In this document: in pieces, positions 42,787 through 51,553 of the stretch | How positions within the stretch are numbered: position 1 is the first letter of the stretch | Layout of the letters: each line of letters opens with the position of its first letter | Assembly: GCF_030580655.1 (NCBI RefSeq) | Contig: NZ_JAUQTB010000010.1 | Location: forward strand, 1 to 64,000 | DNA: 64,000 nt | Reading direction: 5' to 3' | Origin: Paenibacillus lacisoli | GTDB taxonomy: Bacteria; Bacillota; Bacilli; Paenibacillales; Paenibacillaceae | Notes under the pieces: generated by a model | Seen by the model: only the letters and a program-made list of their open reading frames with translations | Database searches by the model: none | What the model was told of the DNA's origin: nothing | Translations under genes and position numbers: made by a program

Positions 42787-44109
42787 TTGAATGTATATTT
42801 CAGCATGACAATCAACACCAAATTCCGCACCACCACGCTCATCCTGCTTATTATCGTGCTCGCTCTCGCCGTCACCGTATGCCAGCCGCCCGGACGCGCC
42901 GATGCAGCCCCGACTTCGGTAGTGAATACAGCATCGGTGTATTCCTATACCGCCATGACGCGTGACATTCAGGAGCTCGCAGCGCGTTATCCCGAACTGG
43001 TGACTTACCATTCCATCGGCAAAACGGCTTACGGCCGTGAAATCTGGGCCGTCAAACTCGGTTACGGGGAAGCATCTGTCTTTATTAACGGTTCTCATCA
43101 TGCGCGGGAATGGCTGACCAGTACACTGAATATGTACATGTTGGAGCAGTATGCCGCCGCTTATCAGGAGAACCGCAAGATTGGAACATATAACGTCAGG
43201 CAGATTCTGAACGAGACGTCGATCTGGTTCGTTCCGATGGTCAATCCGGATGGTGTTACCCTGCAGCAGTCGGGCCTGAAGGCTTTCCCGCAGACCGCCT
43301 GGAAAGCACTCGTACAGATGAATGGCGGAAGCCGCAGCTTCCTGCGCTGGAAGGCCAACGCCCAGGGAATTGATCCGAACCGGCAGTATCCTGCCGACTG
43401 GGCCCATATCTGGAATAGTCCGGGCTCTCCAAGCTGGATGAATTACAAAGGCAACAGGCCGCTTCAGACCGCCGAGAATCAAAGTCTGGTTCAGTTTACG
43501 TATCAGATCGATCCGGAAATCGCATTATCCTATCATTCAGCCGGACGTATTCTGTTCTGGAATTTTCACACCCTGCCGCAGAATCTGATGCGTGATAAGC
43601 GTTTGGCTGATATTGTAAGTGCTATTACCGGCTATACACAGGTCAAGCCGACGGCTAATCCTTCCGGAGGCGGGTATACGGACTGGTTTATCACGACATT
43701 CGGCCGTCCGGCGTTCACACCGGAGATCGGCGTGAAGCAGGGTGAAACTTCTCTGCCGCTGTCTGCCTTCCAGGCTGAATGGAGCCGCAATCGGACCCTC
43801 GGGCTTCGGATAGCTGATGAAGGATACCAGCTGTGGCTGAATAAACACCGGTATACCCGCGGCGCTAAGGCTCTTAGCGGACGGATTCAGCTTAACCAGC
43901 CGGCAGCCATGTATAACGAGAATAACTTCCGGTCAGCCAGCGGGGCCTCCGTACCTGCTCAAACCGTTCAGGTCCTTGCCCAGTCCGGCCAATGGTACAA
44001 AATTAACACCTGGCTTGGCGCCAAATGGATTTACCTCCCCGGCAAGGTCGAGCTAATGCAGGAGAACGAGAACACACCTGTCATAAGCGATACCGGTTCA
44101 ACCAAATGA
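42787..44109 (+). CDS. secreted M14 zinc carboxypeptidase with SH3-like tail
   Basis: About 440 residues if the TTG at 42787 is the start; AGGAGG lies seven bases upstream, while the next ATG (42805) is 24 bases from it. A hydrophobic signal segment (TTLILLIIVLALAVTVC) is followed by an M14 carboxypeptidase domain. Zinc ligands occur in GSHHAREW (H and E) and YHSAG (H), the substrate arginine in DPNRQYP and the catalytic glutamate in FTPEIG. The C-terminal 75 residues resemble an SH3-like cell-wall-binding segment. Possible gamma-D-glutamyl-diamino-acid peptidase or metallocarboxypeptidase; exact specificity not determined. Confidence 0.85.
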   Translation: MNVYFSMTINTKFRTTTLILLIIVLALAVTVCQPPGRADAAPTSVVNTASVYSYTAMTRDIQELAARYPELVTYHSIGKTAYGREIWAVKLGYGEASVFINGSHHAREWLTSTLNMYMLEQYAAAYQENRKIGTYNVRQILNETSIWFVPMVNPDGVTLQQSGLKAFPQTAWKALVQMNGGSRSFLRWKANAQGIDPNRQYPADWAHIWNSPGSPSWMNYKGNRPLQTAENQSLVQFTYQIDPEIALSYHSAGRILFWNFHTLPQNLMRDKRLADIVSAITGYTQVKPTANPSGGGYTDWFITTFGRPAFTPEIGVKQGETSLPLSAFQAEWSRNRTLGLRIADEGYQLWLNKHRYTRGAKALSGRIQLNQPAAMYNENNFRSASGASVPAQTVQVLAQSGQWYKINTWLGAKWIYLPGKVELMQENENTPVISDTGSTK

Positions 44110-44127
44110 ATACCCTGCCAGACAGCC

Positions 44128-44158
44128 AAAAGCCGGTGTCCCCCTGGACGCCGGCTTT
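44128..44158. terminator. bidirectional terminator
   Basis: AAAGCCGG(C)GTCC and GGAC(A)CCGGCTTTT form a stem between the converging carboxypeptidase gene and the cyd operon. Confidence 0.75.
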
Positions 44159-44163
44159 CTGCA

Positions 44164-44277
44164 TTAATCCTTCGGATTGCGGTATCTCGCCGCATAGATG
44201 AACAGAAACACTACGGCAGCCACTATAATCAGCGGCGATTCATACATGATGGTAAAATGCTCGAACGCAGCAGCCAT
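44164..44277 (-). CDS. cydS: CydS-like small subunit of cytochrome bd oxidase
   Basis: A 37-residue single-span membrane protein, too short for most gene callers. It begins MAAAFEHFTIMYESPLIIVA, has one hydrophobic helix (about 15-29) and ends YRNPKD. The start codon overlaps the cydB stop (TGATG) and GGAGGTG lies seven bases upstream, so it is translationally coupled. Small single-helix subunits called CydS (Geobacillus) and CydX (E. coli) occupy this place in bd oxidases; the F-x-I-M-Y..P pattern here recalls Geobacillus CydS from memory. The terminator follows within six bases, so it closes the operon. Confidence 0.72.
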   Translation of the reverse strand: MAAAFEHFTIMYESPLIIVAAVVFLFIYAARYRNPKD

Positions 44278-45308
44278 CAGTGTTCACCTCCCTTTTTCCC
44301 GCGTACATATCCGGCATCAAAGAGAAATAGTCTCATCAGCAAAATCAGAGACGGAACCAGGACGAATAACCCGGCCACGAATGCAGTGATCAGCGCAACC
44401 GCCATCGTACTGTTGGTAAAGTTCTCATGAATGTTAATGTAGGGATAGAGAATGTAAGGCAGATGCGAACGTCCATATCCATACCAGGCGAAAGCGAACT
44501 GCAGGATAACCATCACAAAAGCGATGCCCAGCCTGCGCCGCCGCCAGACGAGAAAAACGGCGATCAGAAAGCATATAAACGAAGCAACAAACATCCAGGC
44601 CATGTCCAGCATGTTACGGAAATGCTCCGAGTTCTGGCGGTTAATGGTGAAGAAGGTTAAGACGCTGACCGCAATAGTAGGTGCACTCCAGAGCAGTGAA
44701 TAGCCGCGCACCACTTCGAAGGCTGCGGAGTCGCCTGCCTTTTTCGCATAATACGTCAGGAACATCGCCGAGATGTACAGCACACTGACCAGTGCCAGCA
44801 GGACAACCGACCATGTGTAGGCATTTGAGAAAAAATAGCTCCACCGCACATGCACCCCGCTGCTGTCAGCTGCAATCACTCCACCTTCCGAGATGGCCAG
44901 AATCGTGGACAAAGCGGCCGGGATCAGCAGACCTGTCGCGCCGTAAAGAGCCATATAGAAGATACTGTTTTTGCCCAGGTTGCCATAGGTGTTATAGGCG
45001 TAGTAGACGCCCCGGATTGCAATCAGCACGATGGCCAGACTCCCGGGCACCAGCAGAGACGTTCCGTAAAAATAGGCAGCATCCGGGAAAAAGCCGACCA
45101 GACCGACAACGAAAAAAATCAGAAACACATTCGTCACTTCCCAAACTGGCGACAGGTACCGCTGAATGATGTTATGGATTTTGTTCTGATGCCCTGTCAG
45201 CACGCTGTAAAAGCTGAAGAAGCCTGCTCCAAAATCAATGGAAGCCACCAGCAGATAGCCGAACAGAAAGGTCCAGAGGACGGTGATACCGACAACCTCG
45301 TAGCTCAC
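44277..45308 (-). CDS. cydB: cytochrome bd ubiquinol oxidase subunit II
   Basis: A 343-residue CydB with about eight to nine membrane segments. The N-terminal WTFLFGYLLVASIDFGAGFFS segment corresponds to the conserved D-x-G-x-G region of the family. It pairs with CydA to form the terminal oxidase that reduces oxygen to water without proton pumping. The GTG start overlaps the cydA stop by four bases (GTGA), with AGGAGG upstream. The stop overlaps the start of the CydS-like gene. Confidence 0.93.
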   Translation of the reverse strand: MSYEVVGITVLWTFLFGYLLVASIDFGAGFFSFYSVLTGHQNKIHNIIQRYLSPVWEVTNVFLIFFVVGLVGFFPDAAYFYGTSLLVPGSLAIVLIAIRGVYYAYNTYGNLGKNSIFYMALYGATGLLIPAALSTILAISEGGVIAADSSGVHVRWSYFFSNAYTWSVVLLALVSVLYISAMFLTYYAKKAGDSAAFEVVRGYSLLWSAPTIAVSVLTFFTINRQNSEHFRNMLDMAWMFVASFICFLIAVFLVWRRRRLGIAFVMVILQFAFAWYGYGRSHLPYILYPYINIHENFTNSTMAVALITAFVAGLFVLVPSLILLMRLFLFDAGYVRGKKGGEH

Positions 45309-46651
45309 TGCGTCCCTCCTCCTTCCAGCCCCAGCTGGCGGAGCTCCTCAATTGCATCCTTGTTACGGAACAGCTTGCTCAGCACCTTGATGCAGGACAG
45401 GGACAGTATGATATACAGGCAGAGGAACAGAATCAGCATGTACCCCACATTCCGTGAGGTCGTCGCCGCCTCCGATACTTTCATGTAACCGCGCAGAATC
45501 CACGGCTGCCGCCCGACCTCAGCAAACATCCAGCCCAGCTCAATGGCCACCATAGCCATCGGGCCTACCAGTACGAGAGCCAGCAGCAGCGATTTCGGGT
45601 ACGTCGTTTTGCCGGGCAGCCATCTGCGCAGCATATATACCAGCGGGATGACGAGAATCAGCACTCCGGTAGTTACTTTGAGGTCAAACATATAATGAAT
45701 GGACAGCGGCGGCCGCTCATCCTCCGGGAATTCGTTCAGTCCGATGACTTCCGTACTTGGAAAATTACCCGCCAGAATACTGAGCGCATAGGGGATTTTT
45801 ATGGCGTAGCGGACTTCGTTGTTATCGTCCAGGATGCCGCCATAAACCAGCGGTGCTTTCTTCATCGTCTCAAAATGCCATTCGGCGGCCGCCAGCTTCT
45901 CCGGCTGGTATTTGGCCAGAAATTTACCGGAGGCATCGCCGATCATGACGGTGCTGATGGCAAAGACAAAGGTGGCAACGGCCGTCAGCTTCAGCGCTTT
46001 TTTGAAATAGGGGTGGTTCCTCTTGCGCAGCAGACTAAAGGCCGCAATGCCGGCGAGCGTTCCAGCACTCATCGTATAGGAGGACGCCAACACATGGGAT
46101 ACCTTTGTCGGTGTCGCCGGATTCAGAATGGCTGCGATCGGATGGATATGGGTCATGATCCCGTTCTCCAGCGTAAATCCCTGCGGCTGGTTCATGAACG
46201 CATTTACCGTCGTAATAAAAATAGCGGATGCCGAAGAACCCAGCGCTACCGGGATAAGCAGGAGAAGATGGGTATATTTGCGCTTGAAGCGATCCCAGGT
46301 ATACAGGTACATGCCCAGGAAAATGGCTTCCACGAAGAAAGCAAAGGTCTCCATAAACAGCGGCAGCGCAATCGCCTGCCCGGCCACCCGCATGAAGGTC
46401 GGCCAGAGCAGACTGAGCTGAAGACCAATCGAAGTACCGGTAACGACACCGACGGCTACAGAAATGACAAATCCGCGTGCCCAGCGGCGTGCCAGCAGCG
46501 TATAATGCGGATCACCGGTCCGGACTCCCCGCCATTCCGCCAGTGCGATCAGCATCGGCACTCCCACGCCAATCGACGCAAATACAATATGTACAAACAG
46601 TGTCAGTCCGGTCAGCATACGGCTTAACAGGACAGGATCCATGGAATACAT
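45305..46651 (-). CDS. cydA: cytochrome bd ubiquinol oxidase subunit I
   Basis: A 448-residue CydA of the short type. The quinol-binding Q loop is shorter than in E. coli, as in other Firmicutes. Heme ligands expected for the family include a histidine near the N-terminus (LTLFVHIVFASIGVG, H21). The GVPMLIALAEWRG and AFSLLRKRNH segments and the PWILRGYMK motif are conserved. It accepts electrons from menaquinol or ubiquinol under low oxygen. GAGGAG lies ten bases before the ATG. Operon order: small ORF, cydA, cydB, cydS. Confidence 0.93.
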   Translation of the reverse strand: MYSMDPVLLSRMLTGLTLFVHIVFASIGVGVPMLIALAEWRGVRTGDPHYTLLARRWARGFVISVAVGVVTGTSIGLQLSLLWPTFMRVAGQAIALPLFMETFAFFVEAIFLGMYLYTWDRFKRKYTHLLLLIPVALGSSASAIFITTVNAFMNQPQGFTLENGIMTHIHPIAAILNPATPTKVSHVLASSYTMSAGTLAGIAAFSLLRKRNHPYFKKALKLTAVATFVFAISTVMIGDASGKFLAKYQPEKLAAAEWHFETMKKAPLVYGGILDDNNEVRYAIKIPYALSILAGNFPSTEVIGLNEFPEDERPPLSIHYMFDLKVTTGVLILVIPLVYMLRRWLPGKTTYPKSLLLALVLVGPMAMVAIELGWMFAEVGRQPWILRGYMKVSEAATTSRNVGYMLILFLCLYIILSLSCIKVLSKLFRNKDAIEELRQLGLEGGGTQ

Positions 46652-46694
46652 CTCAGGTTCACTCCTCGTGATAGTAGACTGTGTGCAAACGGCT

Positions 46695-46802
46695 TTAATG
46701 CCGGGACGACATACGCATCATGCTCTCGACCAGTCCCCAGAGCATAATGGCAGCCACGATCACACAGACAAGAATCAGCCATCTCTCCTGCTTGCGGAAC
46801 AT
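46695..46802 (-). CDS. 35-residue single-span membrane protein upstream of cydA
   Basis: A small ORF on the cyd strand with GGAGGG seven bases before its ATG and a stop 43 bases before cydA. The product has a basic N-terminus (MFRKQERW), one hydrophobic helix (residues 9-25, ending GLVESMMR) and a polar basic tail. I do not recognise a family. Position and topology suggest a small subunit or regulator of the oxidase, distinct from the CydS-like protein at the other end of the operon. Confidence 0.55.
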   Translation of the reverse strand: MFRKQERWLILVCVIVAAIMLWGLVESMMRMSSRH

Positions 46803-46862
46803 TGCAAGTCCCTCCTTTAATACATCGCTCCGCTTAGTTTGTAACACGGCATGCTATTTTAT

Positions 46863-46882
46863 CCATTTGCGTCTGCAAATGG
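46863..46882. promoter_or_regulatory. inverted repeat in the cyd promoter region
   Basis: CCATTTGC and GCAAATGG form a perfect eight-base inverted repeat with a four-base spacer, 60 to 80 bases before the small ORF that opens the cyd operon. A possible -10 TAAAAT lies just downstream on that strand. It does not match the Rex or Fnr consensus, so the regulator is unknown. Confidence 0.4.
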
Positions 46883-46995
46883 CTGTACTCCCTCCCTTCA
46901 CCTCCGCTTCATGTTAGGAGCGACAAAATAAGGTACAATAGAAGGAAGACAGTACGAATTTGAATGATTTTGATTTCAGGAGGTACGTTACTTGT

Positions 46996-48129
46996 ATGAA
47001 AATTACATCCATTGAACCGACGCCAAGCCCGAACACGATGATGCTCCATCTGGATGAGAGCCTGCCGGCCGGAATTCGTAAAACATATGCGCTCGATAAT
47101 GAGCGTTCCGCACCACCGTTCATTCGTCAAATGCTGCAGATTGAGGGCGTGAAGAGTGTTTTCCACACCGCGGATTTTGTTGCCCTTGACCGTAAAGGCA
47201 ATGCGGACTGGTCTGCCATTCTGGGTGAGGTCCAGCACAAGCTGGGACAGGAAGGTCTGGAGCAGAGCTGGGTCGTGCCGGAAGACCCGACAGGCGAACA
47301 TTTTGGCGAGGCAGAGGTATTCGTCCAGTTCTTCCGCGGCGTACCGATGCAGATTCGGGTAAAAGCCGGCACCAAGGAAGAACGGATCTCCCTCTCCGAC
47401 CGCTTCGTCAAAGCGGTTACAGAGGTCGCGAGCGCTACGTTGATCAAGGAGCGCAAGCTGGTGGATTACGGTGTACGTTACGGCGAGCTGCCGGACATTG
47501 CACGTGAGGTCGAGCAGGAGCTGGAAGCCGCATTTCCGCAGGAGCGTCTGCAGGGCCTGATTCAACAGGCGATCGCGCACGGCGCCAATCAGGAGGAATT
47601 CGTGGAACAGCGCGGCGAGCTGACAGATACTCAAATTGAGGCTGCCCTCGACAATCCCGACTGGCGGACCCGTTATGCTGCTCTCGACCGGCTGGAGCCG
47701 TCGCCGGAGCGTCTGCCGTTGATCAGCAAAGCACTGGACGACGAGAAAATGCAGATCCGCCGTCTGGCTGTTGTGTACCTCGGCGATCTGAAGACACCGG
47801 AAGCGATGCAGCTCCTCTACAAAGCGATGGAGGATAAGTCAGCTGCCGTGCGCCGTACCGCAGGTGATACCCTCTCTGACATCGGGGATCCGGCAGGTAC
47901 CGAGGTGATGCTGAAGGCGCTCTCCGACAGCAGCAAGCTGGTTCGTTGGCGTGCTGCGCGATTCATGTATGAGGTCGGTACCGAAGAGGCGCGCGAAGCC
48001 TTGAAGATCGCAGCGGAAGACCCTGAATTCGAAGTCAGCCTGCAGGCAAAGATGGCTCTGGAACGGATTGAATCCGGTGAACAGGCCGCGGGTACCGTGT
48101 GGCAGCAGATGGCGAAGCGTAATCAATAA
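46996..48129 (+). CDS. CvfC-like protein with Nfu-like domain and HEAT repeats
   Basis: About 377 residues. The N-terminal 85 residues (MKITSIEPTPSPNTMMLHLDE...IEGVKSVFHTADFVALDRKG) match the Nfu/NifU N-terminal fold, without the C-x2-C metal site of true NifU. The C-terminal part (about 205-370) consists of HEAT-like repeats (RYAALDRLEPSPERLPLIS, RRLAVVYLGDLKTPEAMQLL). This architecture matches B. subtilis YpgR and S. aureus CvfC (conserved virulence factor C). A chaperone or scaffold function is suspected but unproven. The ATG at 46996 has AGGAGG 12 bases upstream, slightly long spacing. Confidence 0.78.
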   Translation: MKITSIEPTPSPNTMMLHLDESLPAGIRKTYALDNERSAPPFIRQMLQIEGVKSVFHTADFVALDRKGNADWSAILGEVQHKLGQEGLEQSWVVPEDPTGEHFGEAEVFVQFFRGVPMQIRVKAGTKEERISLSDRFVKAVTEVASATLIKERKLVDYGVRYGELPDIAREVEQELEAAFPQERLQGLIQQAIAHGANQEEFVEQRGELTDTQIEAALDNPDWRTRYAALDRLEPSPERLPLISKALDDEKMQIRRLAVVYLGDLKTPEAMQLLYKAMEDKSAAVRRTAGDTLSDIGDPAGTEVMLKALSDSSKLVRWRAARFMYEVGTEEAREALKIAAEDPEFEVSLQAKMALERIESGEQAAGTVWQQMAKRNQ

Positions 48130-48187
48130 AAAGCTCCGTGTGCTGATTAACTTTTAATGAAGGTTAAGGGAAACCCTGATTTTCCCA

Positions 48188-48216
48188 TTGCCCTGTGCAG
48201 TAGAATTGAGTATACT
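48188..48216 (+). promoter_or_regulatory. promoter of the lysine riboswitch-permease unit
   Basis: TTGCCC (48188-48193) and TATACT (48211-48216) are 17 bases apart. Transcription would start near 48223, about 40 bases before the riboswitch. Confidence 0.65.
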
Positions 48217-48260
48217 GATGCCTGTATTACAACTTAACAATTCATGTCATGAACCTCATC

Positions 48261-48480
48261 ATCCCAGATGAGGTAGAGGTCGCGGATGTGATGAGTAAGC
48301 CGGGGAAGGCGTAAGAGCCGCTGATGATCCCGTCTGAAAGGCACAGCCGCCGAAGCTGCGGAGACTGACTCTTGCAGGATGTATCTAGTCCTGTGTATGC
48401 CGCCTGCTGGGGCTGCTATCGAAAGGTGCAGAACTGTCACTGCCGTCCTGCCGGACGGCTGTGTTGAGCTATCTTGTGGA
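48261..48480 (+). promoter_or_regulatory. lysine riboswitch (L box)
   Basis: About 220 bases with the conserved L-box blocks in order: GAGGTAGAGGTCGCG, GAGTAAG, TCTGAAAGG, GCCGAAGC, GCTGGGGCT, ACTGTCA and GAGCTATCTT. The first and last blocks form the P1 stem. Lysine binding should stabilise P1 and allow the downstream terminator to form, switching off the permease when lysine is plentiful. The call rests on motif reading; a covariance search would settle it. Confidence 0.92.
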
Positions 48481-48504
48481 AGGTATGGTGCGGAATTATA
48501 GATG

Positions 48505-48533
48505 GGCCGCATTGTCGTTATGCGGCTCTTTTT
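48505..48533 (+). terminator. riboswitch-controlled terminator
   Basis: GCCGCA and TGCGGC (48506-48511 and 48521-48526) form a stem followed by TCTTTTT, just after the riboswitch and about 70 bases before the permease start. It serves as the expression platform. Confidence 0.88.
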
Positions 48534-48606
48534 GTTGTTCTCAGCCCTTCCTGAATGCTGCCTTTGTTACATGATCGTTAAAAAACAACTATAGGAGTGT
48601 TCATTC

Positions 48607-50067
48607 ATGCAGCAAACTTCTTCACCCCCCCCTGCTTCCCTGCGCAAGGGCTTGAAATCGCGTCATATGACGATGATCGCCCTCGGCGGTTCGATCGGAA
48701 CCGGACTATTCCTTGCCAGCGGCAGTGCCATTGCAGGTGCCGGACCGGGTGGTGCCCTGCTCGCTTATGCTACAATCGGCATCATGGTCTTTTTCCTGAT
48801 GACCAGTCTGGGCGAGCTGGCAACCTTCATGCCGGAATCCGGCTCCTTCAGTACGTACGCCGGACGTTTCGTAGACCCTGCTCTTGGTTTCGCCATGGGA
48901 TGGAATTTCTGGTACAACTGGGCGATTACCATCGCAGCCGAGCTGTCGGCCGCAACGGTTCTGATTAAATACTGGTTTCCGGAGACCAACTCGGCGCTTT
49001 GGAGTCTTCTGTTTCTGCTGCTGATTCTGGGACTGAACATTCTGTCTGTTAAAGGATATGGCGAGTCCGAATACTGGTTTGCCATCATCAAGGTGGTTAC
49101 CGTCATTCTCTTCCTGATTGTCGGTGTGCTGATGATCTTCGGCATCCTTGGCGGGAAGGCCTACGGCTTCAGCAACTTTACAGCCGGTGATGCACCATTT
49201 CATGGCGGCTTCTGGGGTCTGCTCGGTGTCTTCATGGCCGCAGGCTTCTCCTTCCAGGGAACAGAGCTGATCGGGGTCGCTGCCGGCGAGAGTGAAAATC
49301 CGCGGCGAAATGTGCCGCGGGCCATCCGGCAGGTATTCTGGCGGATTCTGATCTTCTACATCCTTGCGATTCTGGTCATTGGATTAATTATTCCGTACAC
49401 CAATCCGAACCTGCTGAAGAGTGAATTGAGCGACATCGCCGTAAGCCCGTTCACCCTCGTTTTCGAAAAGGCCGGTCTCGCGGTGGCCGCTTCTGTCATG
49501 AATGCCGTCATTCTCACGTCCGTACTGTCCGCCGGCAACTCCGGCATGTACGCTTCGACCCGTGTACTGTACGCGTTAGCCAAGGAAGGCAAGGCTCCGC
49601 GCTTCCTCGGAAGATTAAATGCACGCGGCATTCCAATGAATGCACTGCTCGTGACAGCGGCTGTCGGGATGCTCGCCTTCTTCGCCTCCCTGTTCGGTGA
49701 CGGCGTGGTCTACACCTGGCTGCTGAATGCTTCAGGCATGTGCGGTTTTATTACCTGGCTAGGTATCGCCATCAGCCATTACCGCTTCCGCCGTGCATAT
49801 GTTGCGCAGGGCAGGGACTTGAATGATCTGCCTTACAAGGCCCGCTGGTTCCCATTCGGCCCGCTGTTTGCATTCGTACTCTGTATCATCGTTGTGATCG
49901 GGCAGGATTACGGCTCCTTCACCAGCGGGGATATTGACTGGGCTGGCGCAGCTGCTACCTATATCAGCATTCCGCTGTTTCTCGTGATCTGGCTGGGATA
50001 TAAGTTTATTCACAAAACCAAAGTTATCCCGCTTGACCAGTGTGACTTCGAATCCAAATCGGAATAA
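48607..50067 (+). CDS. lysP: lysine-specific amino acid permease
   Basis: A 486-residue APC-superfamily permease with 12 membrane segments. The first helix carries the amino-acid transporter motif GGSIGTGLFLASGSAIAGAGPGG, and AAGFSFQGTELIGVAAGESENP in the sixth-helix region is typical of the LysP/AroP (AAT) group. Lysine specificity is inferred from the riboswitch directly upstream and the LysP-like sequence. AGGAG lies nine bases before the ATG. Monocistronic: a strong terminator follows. Confidence 0.9.
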   Translation: MQQTSSPPPASLRKGLKSRHMTMIALGGSIGTGLFLASGSAIAGAGPGGALLAYATIGIMVFFLMTSLGELATFMPESGSFSTYAGRFVDPALGFAMGWNFWYNWAITIAAELSAATVLIKYWFPETNSALWSLLFLLLILGLNILSVKGYGESEYWFAIIKVVTVILFLIVGVLMIFGILGGKAYGFSNFTAGDAPFHGGFWGLLGVFMAAGFSFQGTELIGVAAGESENPRRNVPRAIRQVFWRILIFYILAILVIGLIIPYTNPNLLKSELSDIAVSPFTLVFEKAGLAVAASVMNAVILTSVLSAGNSGMYASTRVLYALAKEGKAPRFLGRLNARGIPMNALLVTAAVGMLAFFASLFGDGVVYTWLLNASGMCGFITWLGIAISHYRFRRAYVAQGRDLNDLPYKARWFPFGPLFAFVLCIIVVIGQDYGSFTSGDIDWAGAAATYISIPLFLVIWLGYKFIHKTKVIPLDQCDFESKSE

Positions 50068-50086
50068 CCAAATATAAAAGGTATAC

Positions 50087-50123
50087 AAAAAAGCAGGCTC
50101 CCTTCCGGGAAGCCTGCTTTTTT
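50087..50123. terminator. bidirectional terminator
   Basis: AAAAAAGCAGGCTCCC and GGGAAGCCTGCTTTTTT form a stem between the converging lysP and MFS genes. Confidence 0.88.
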
Positions 50124-50134
50124 GCATCTCTATC

Positions 50135-51463
50135 TTAGCTATTAACCTGTTCCAGGCTGCCTGCAGCCAGAGATTTGCGGAAGAGCAAACCCACCACCAC
50201 CGCAACTCCGGTCATGGCCGCCGCGAACAGGTACAGATTCACGATTCCAAACCGGTCGGCAATCCAGCCCATCAAGATAAGGGATACGCAGAAAGCAAAA
50301 TTGATTAACGTCGACTGCGCAGCCAGCACCTTGGGCAAATCCTGCGCGGATGCGCTCTGCTGCACCAAAGTACGGCGCGAGACCGCCGCCAGCTCCGCCG
50401 CCGGTCCCATCAGGAGGACAATGGCCAGCGTCAGGAACGGTTGTGCATTCACAGCGTACAGCGCAGTCAGTATACCGTAACCAGCCATACCGCCGATCAT
50501 GGCGTAAGCCAGCCTCCCTTTAACCCGATCCACAATCGCATAGACAATGAGGCCGCCGCCAACGGCACCTGCGAAATAGGCGGCATTGATGAATCCCCAC
50601 CATTCCTCGCCCCGGTGCAGTACCTGCTCCGCAAACGCCAGGGTAAAGGCACCGACCCATACCGAGCTGCCGAGCATATCAATCATATCCATAAAGACCA
50701 GGGAAACCAGCTTCGGCGTGGAGCCGATAATGCCCCAGCCTTCCCGCAGGATCTGCCATTTGGTTTTGCCGTCGGCTGCCGCCTCCCCTTCAGCAGAGGC
50801 TCGGGCTCCATGGTCCTGTTGTAGAGGAATTTCATCCTCAAGTGTGGTCAAATCCGCAACCCGGGTCCGTAGTGATACAAGATAATGTTCAGCCTCATGC
50901 GGATCGCGAATCAGACTGGTAAAAACCATGGCCAGCAGATACAGCAGGCCCGCCAGCAGCAGCGTCCGGTCACCGAGCATCGCTACCAAGACGCCGCTCA
51001 ACCCCCAGCCGGCGAACTGAACAATCTGATCGCTGATCGATACCAGGCTGTTCGCCCGCATCAGCGCATCGCCAGAAGCAAGCCGCGGGATAAGCGCATT
51101 GCGCGCGGGGGTCGTCCAGCCGTCGAAGAAAGACATACCGGCAACCAGCCCAAAGACAAGCAGCCAGCTTGGATCACCGTCGACCAGGAGCAGGTACGAA
51201 GCCAGGACAAGAAACAGGATCAGCTGTCCAAGCTGGGAGATGAACAGAATCGCAGGAAGCTGATAGCGGACCATCAGCAGCGGGGCCAGAAATCCGCTGA
51301 CCATCTGAACACCTACCCGGATCAGCGGAACCAGAATGGCCGATATAATGGAGTCCGTTCCCTTGAGCACCAGGGATACGAGTGCCATGATATAGATCAC
51401 ATCAGCCGCATTGGACATCGTCTGGGTTCCCAGCAGATATGTAAAAGAGCGTTTATGTAACAT
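50135..51463 (-). CDS. MFS transporter
   Basis: A 442-residue major facilitator with 12 hydrophobic segments and a long charged cytoplasmic loop between helices 6 and 7 (residues about 190-235, rich in Glu/Asp/Ala). The loop after helix 2 (LAPLLMVRYQLPAIL) is a degenerate form of the MFS motif. It resembles MFS_3-type efflux proteins of Bacillales; the substrate is unknown. AAAGGA lies six bases before the ATG. Confidence 0.82.
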   Translation of the reverse strand: MLHKRSFTYLLGTQTMSNAADVIYIMALVSLVLKGTDSIISAILVPLIRVGVQMVSGFLAPLLMVRYQLPAILFISQLGQLILFLVLASYLLLVDGDPSWLLVFGLVAGMSFFDGWTTPARNALIPRLASGDALMRANSLVSISDQIVQFAGWGLSGVLVAMLGDRTLLLAGLLYLLAMVFTSLIRDPHEAEHYLVSLRTRVADLTTLEDEIPLQQDHGARASAEGEAAADGKTKWQILREGWGIIGSTPKLVSLVFMDMIDMLGSSVWVGAFTLAFAEQVLHRGEEWWGFINAAYFAGAVGGGLIVYAIVDRVKGRLAYAMIGGMAGYGILTALYAVNAQPFLTLAIVLLMGPAAELAAVSRRTLVQQSASAQDLPKVLAAQSTLINFAFCVSLILMGWIADRFGIVNLYLFAAAMTGVAVVVGLLFRKSLAAGSLEQVNS

Positions 51464-51511
51464 TTCAATTCCTTTCTATGCAGTCAGCAGAATTTAATGT
51501 AGTCCCATACA

Positions 51512-51539
51512 AACAGGGCCGCCTACTGGCAGCCCTGTT
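51512..51539 (-). terminator. hairpin after the transglutaminase-like gene
   Basis: AACAGGGC(T)GCC and GGC(G)GCCCTGTT form a 12-base stem, 15 bases after the stop; only TTTG follows on the minus strand. Confidence 0.65.
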
Positions 51540-51553
51540 ACCTGGCGATGCTG

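Noticed and set aside
46803..46995. Rex or Fnr binding site before cyd
   Set aside because: No TTGTGA-N6-TCACAA or TGTGA-N6-TCACA pattern is present; only the unrelated CCATTTGC repeat was found.
48234..48512. A 92-codon minus-strand frame upstream of lysP
   Set aside because: It lies entirely antisense to the lysine riboswitch and terminator, has no ribosome binding site and no family resemblance.
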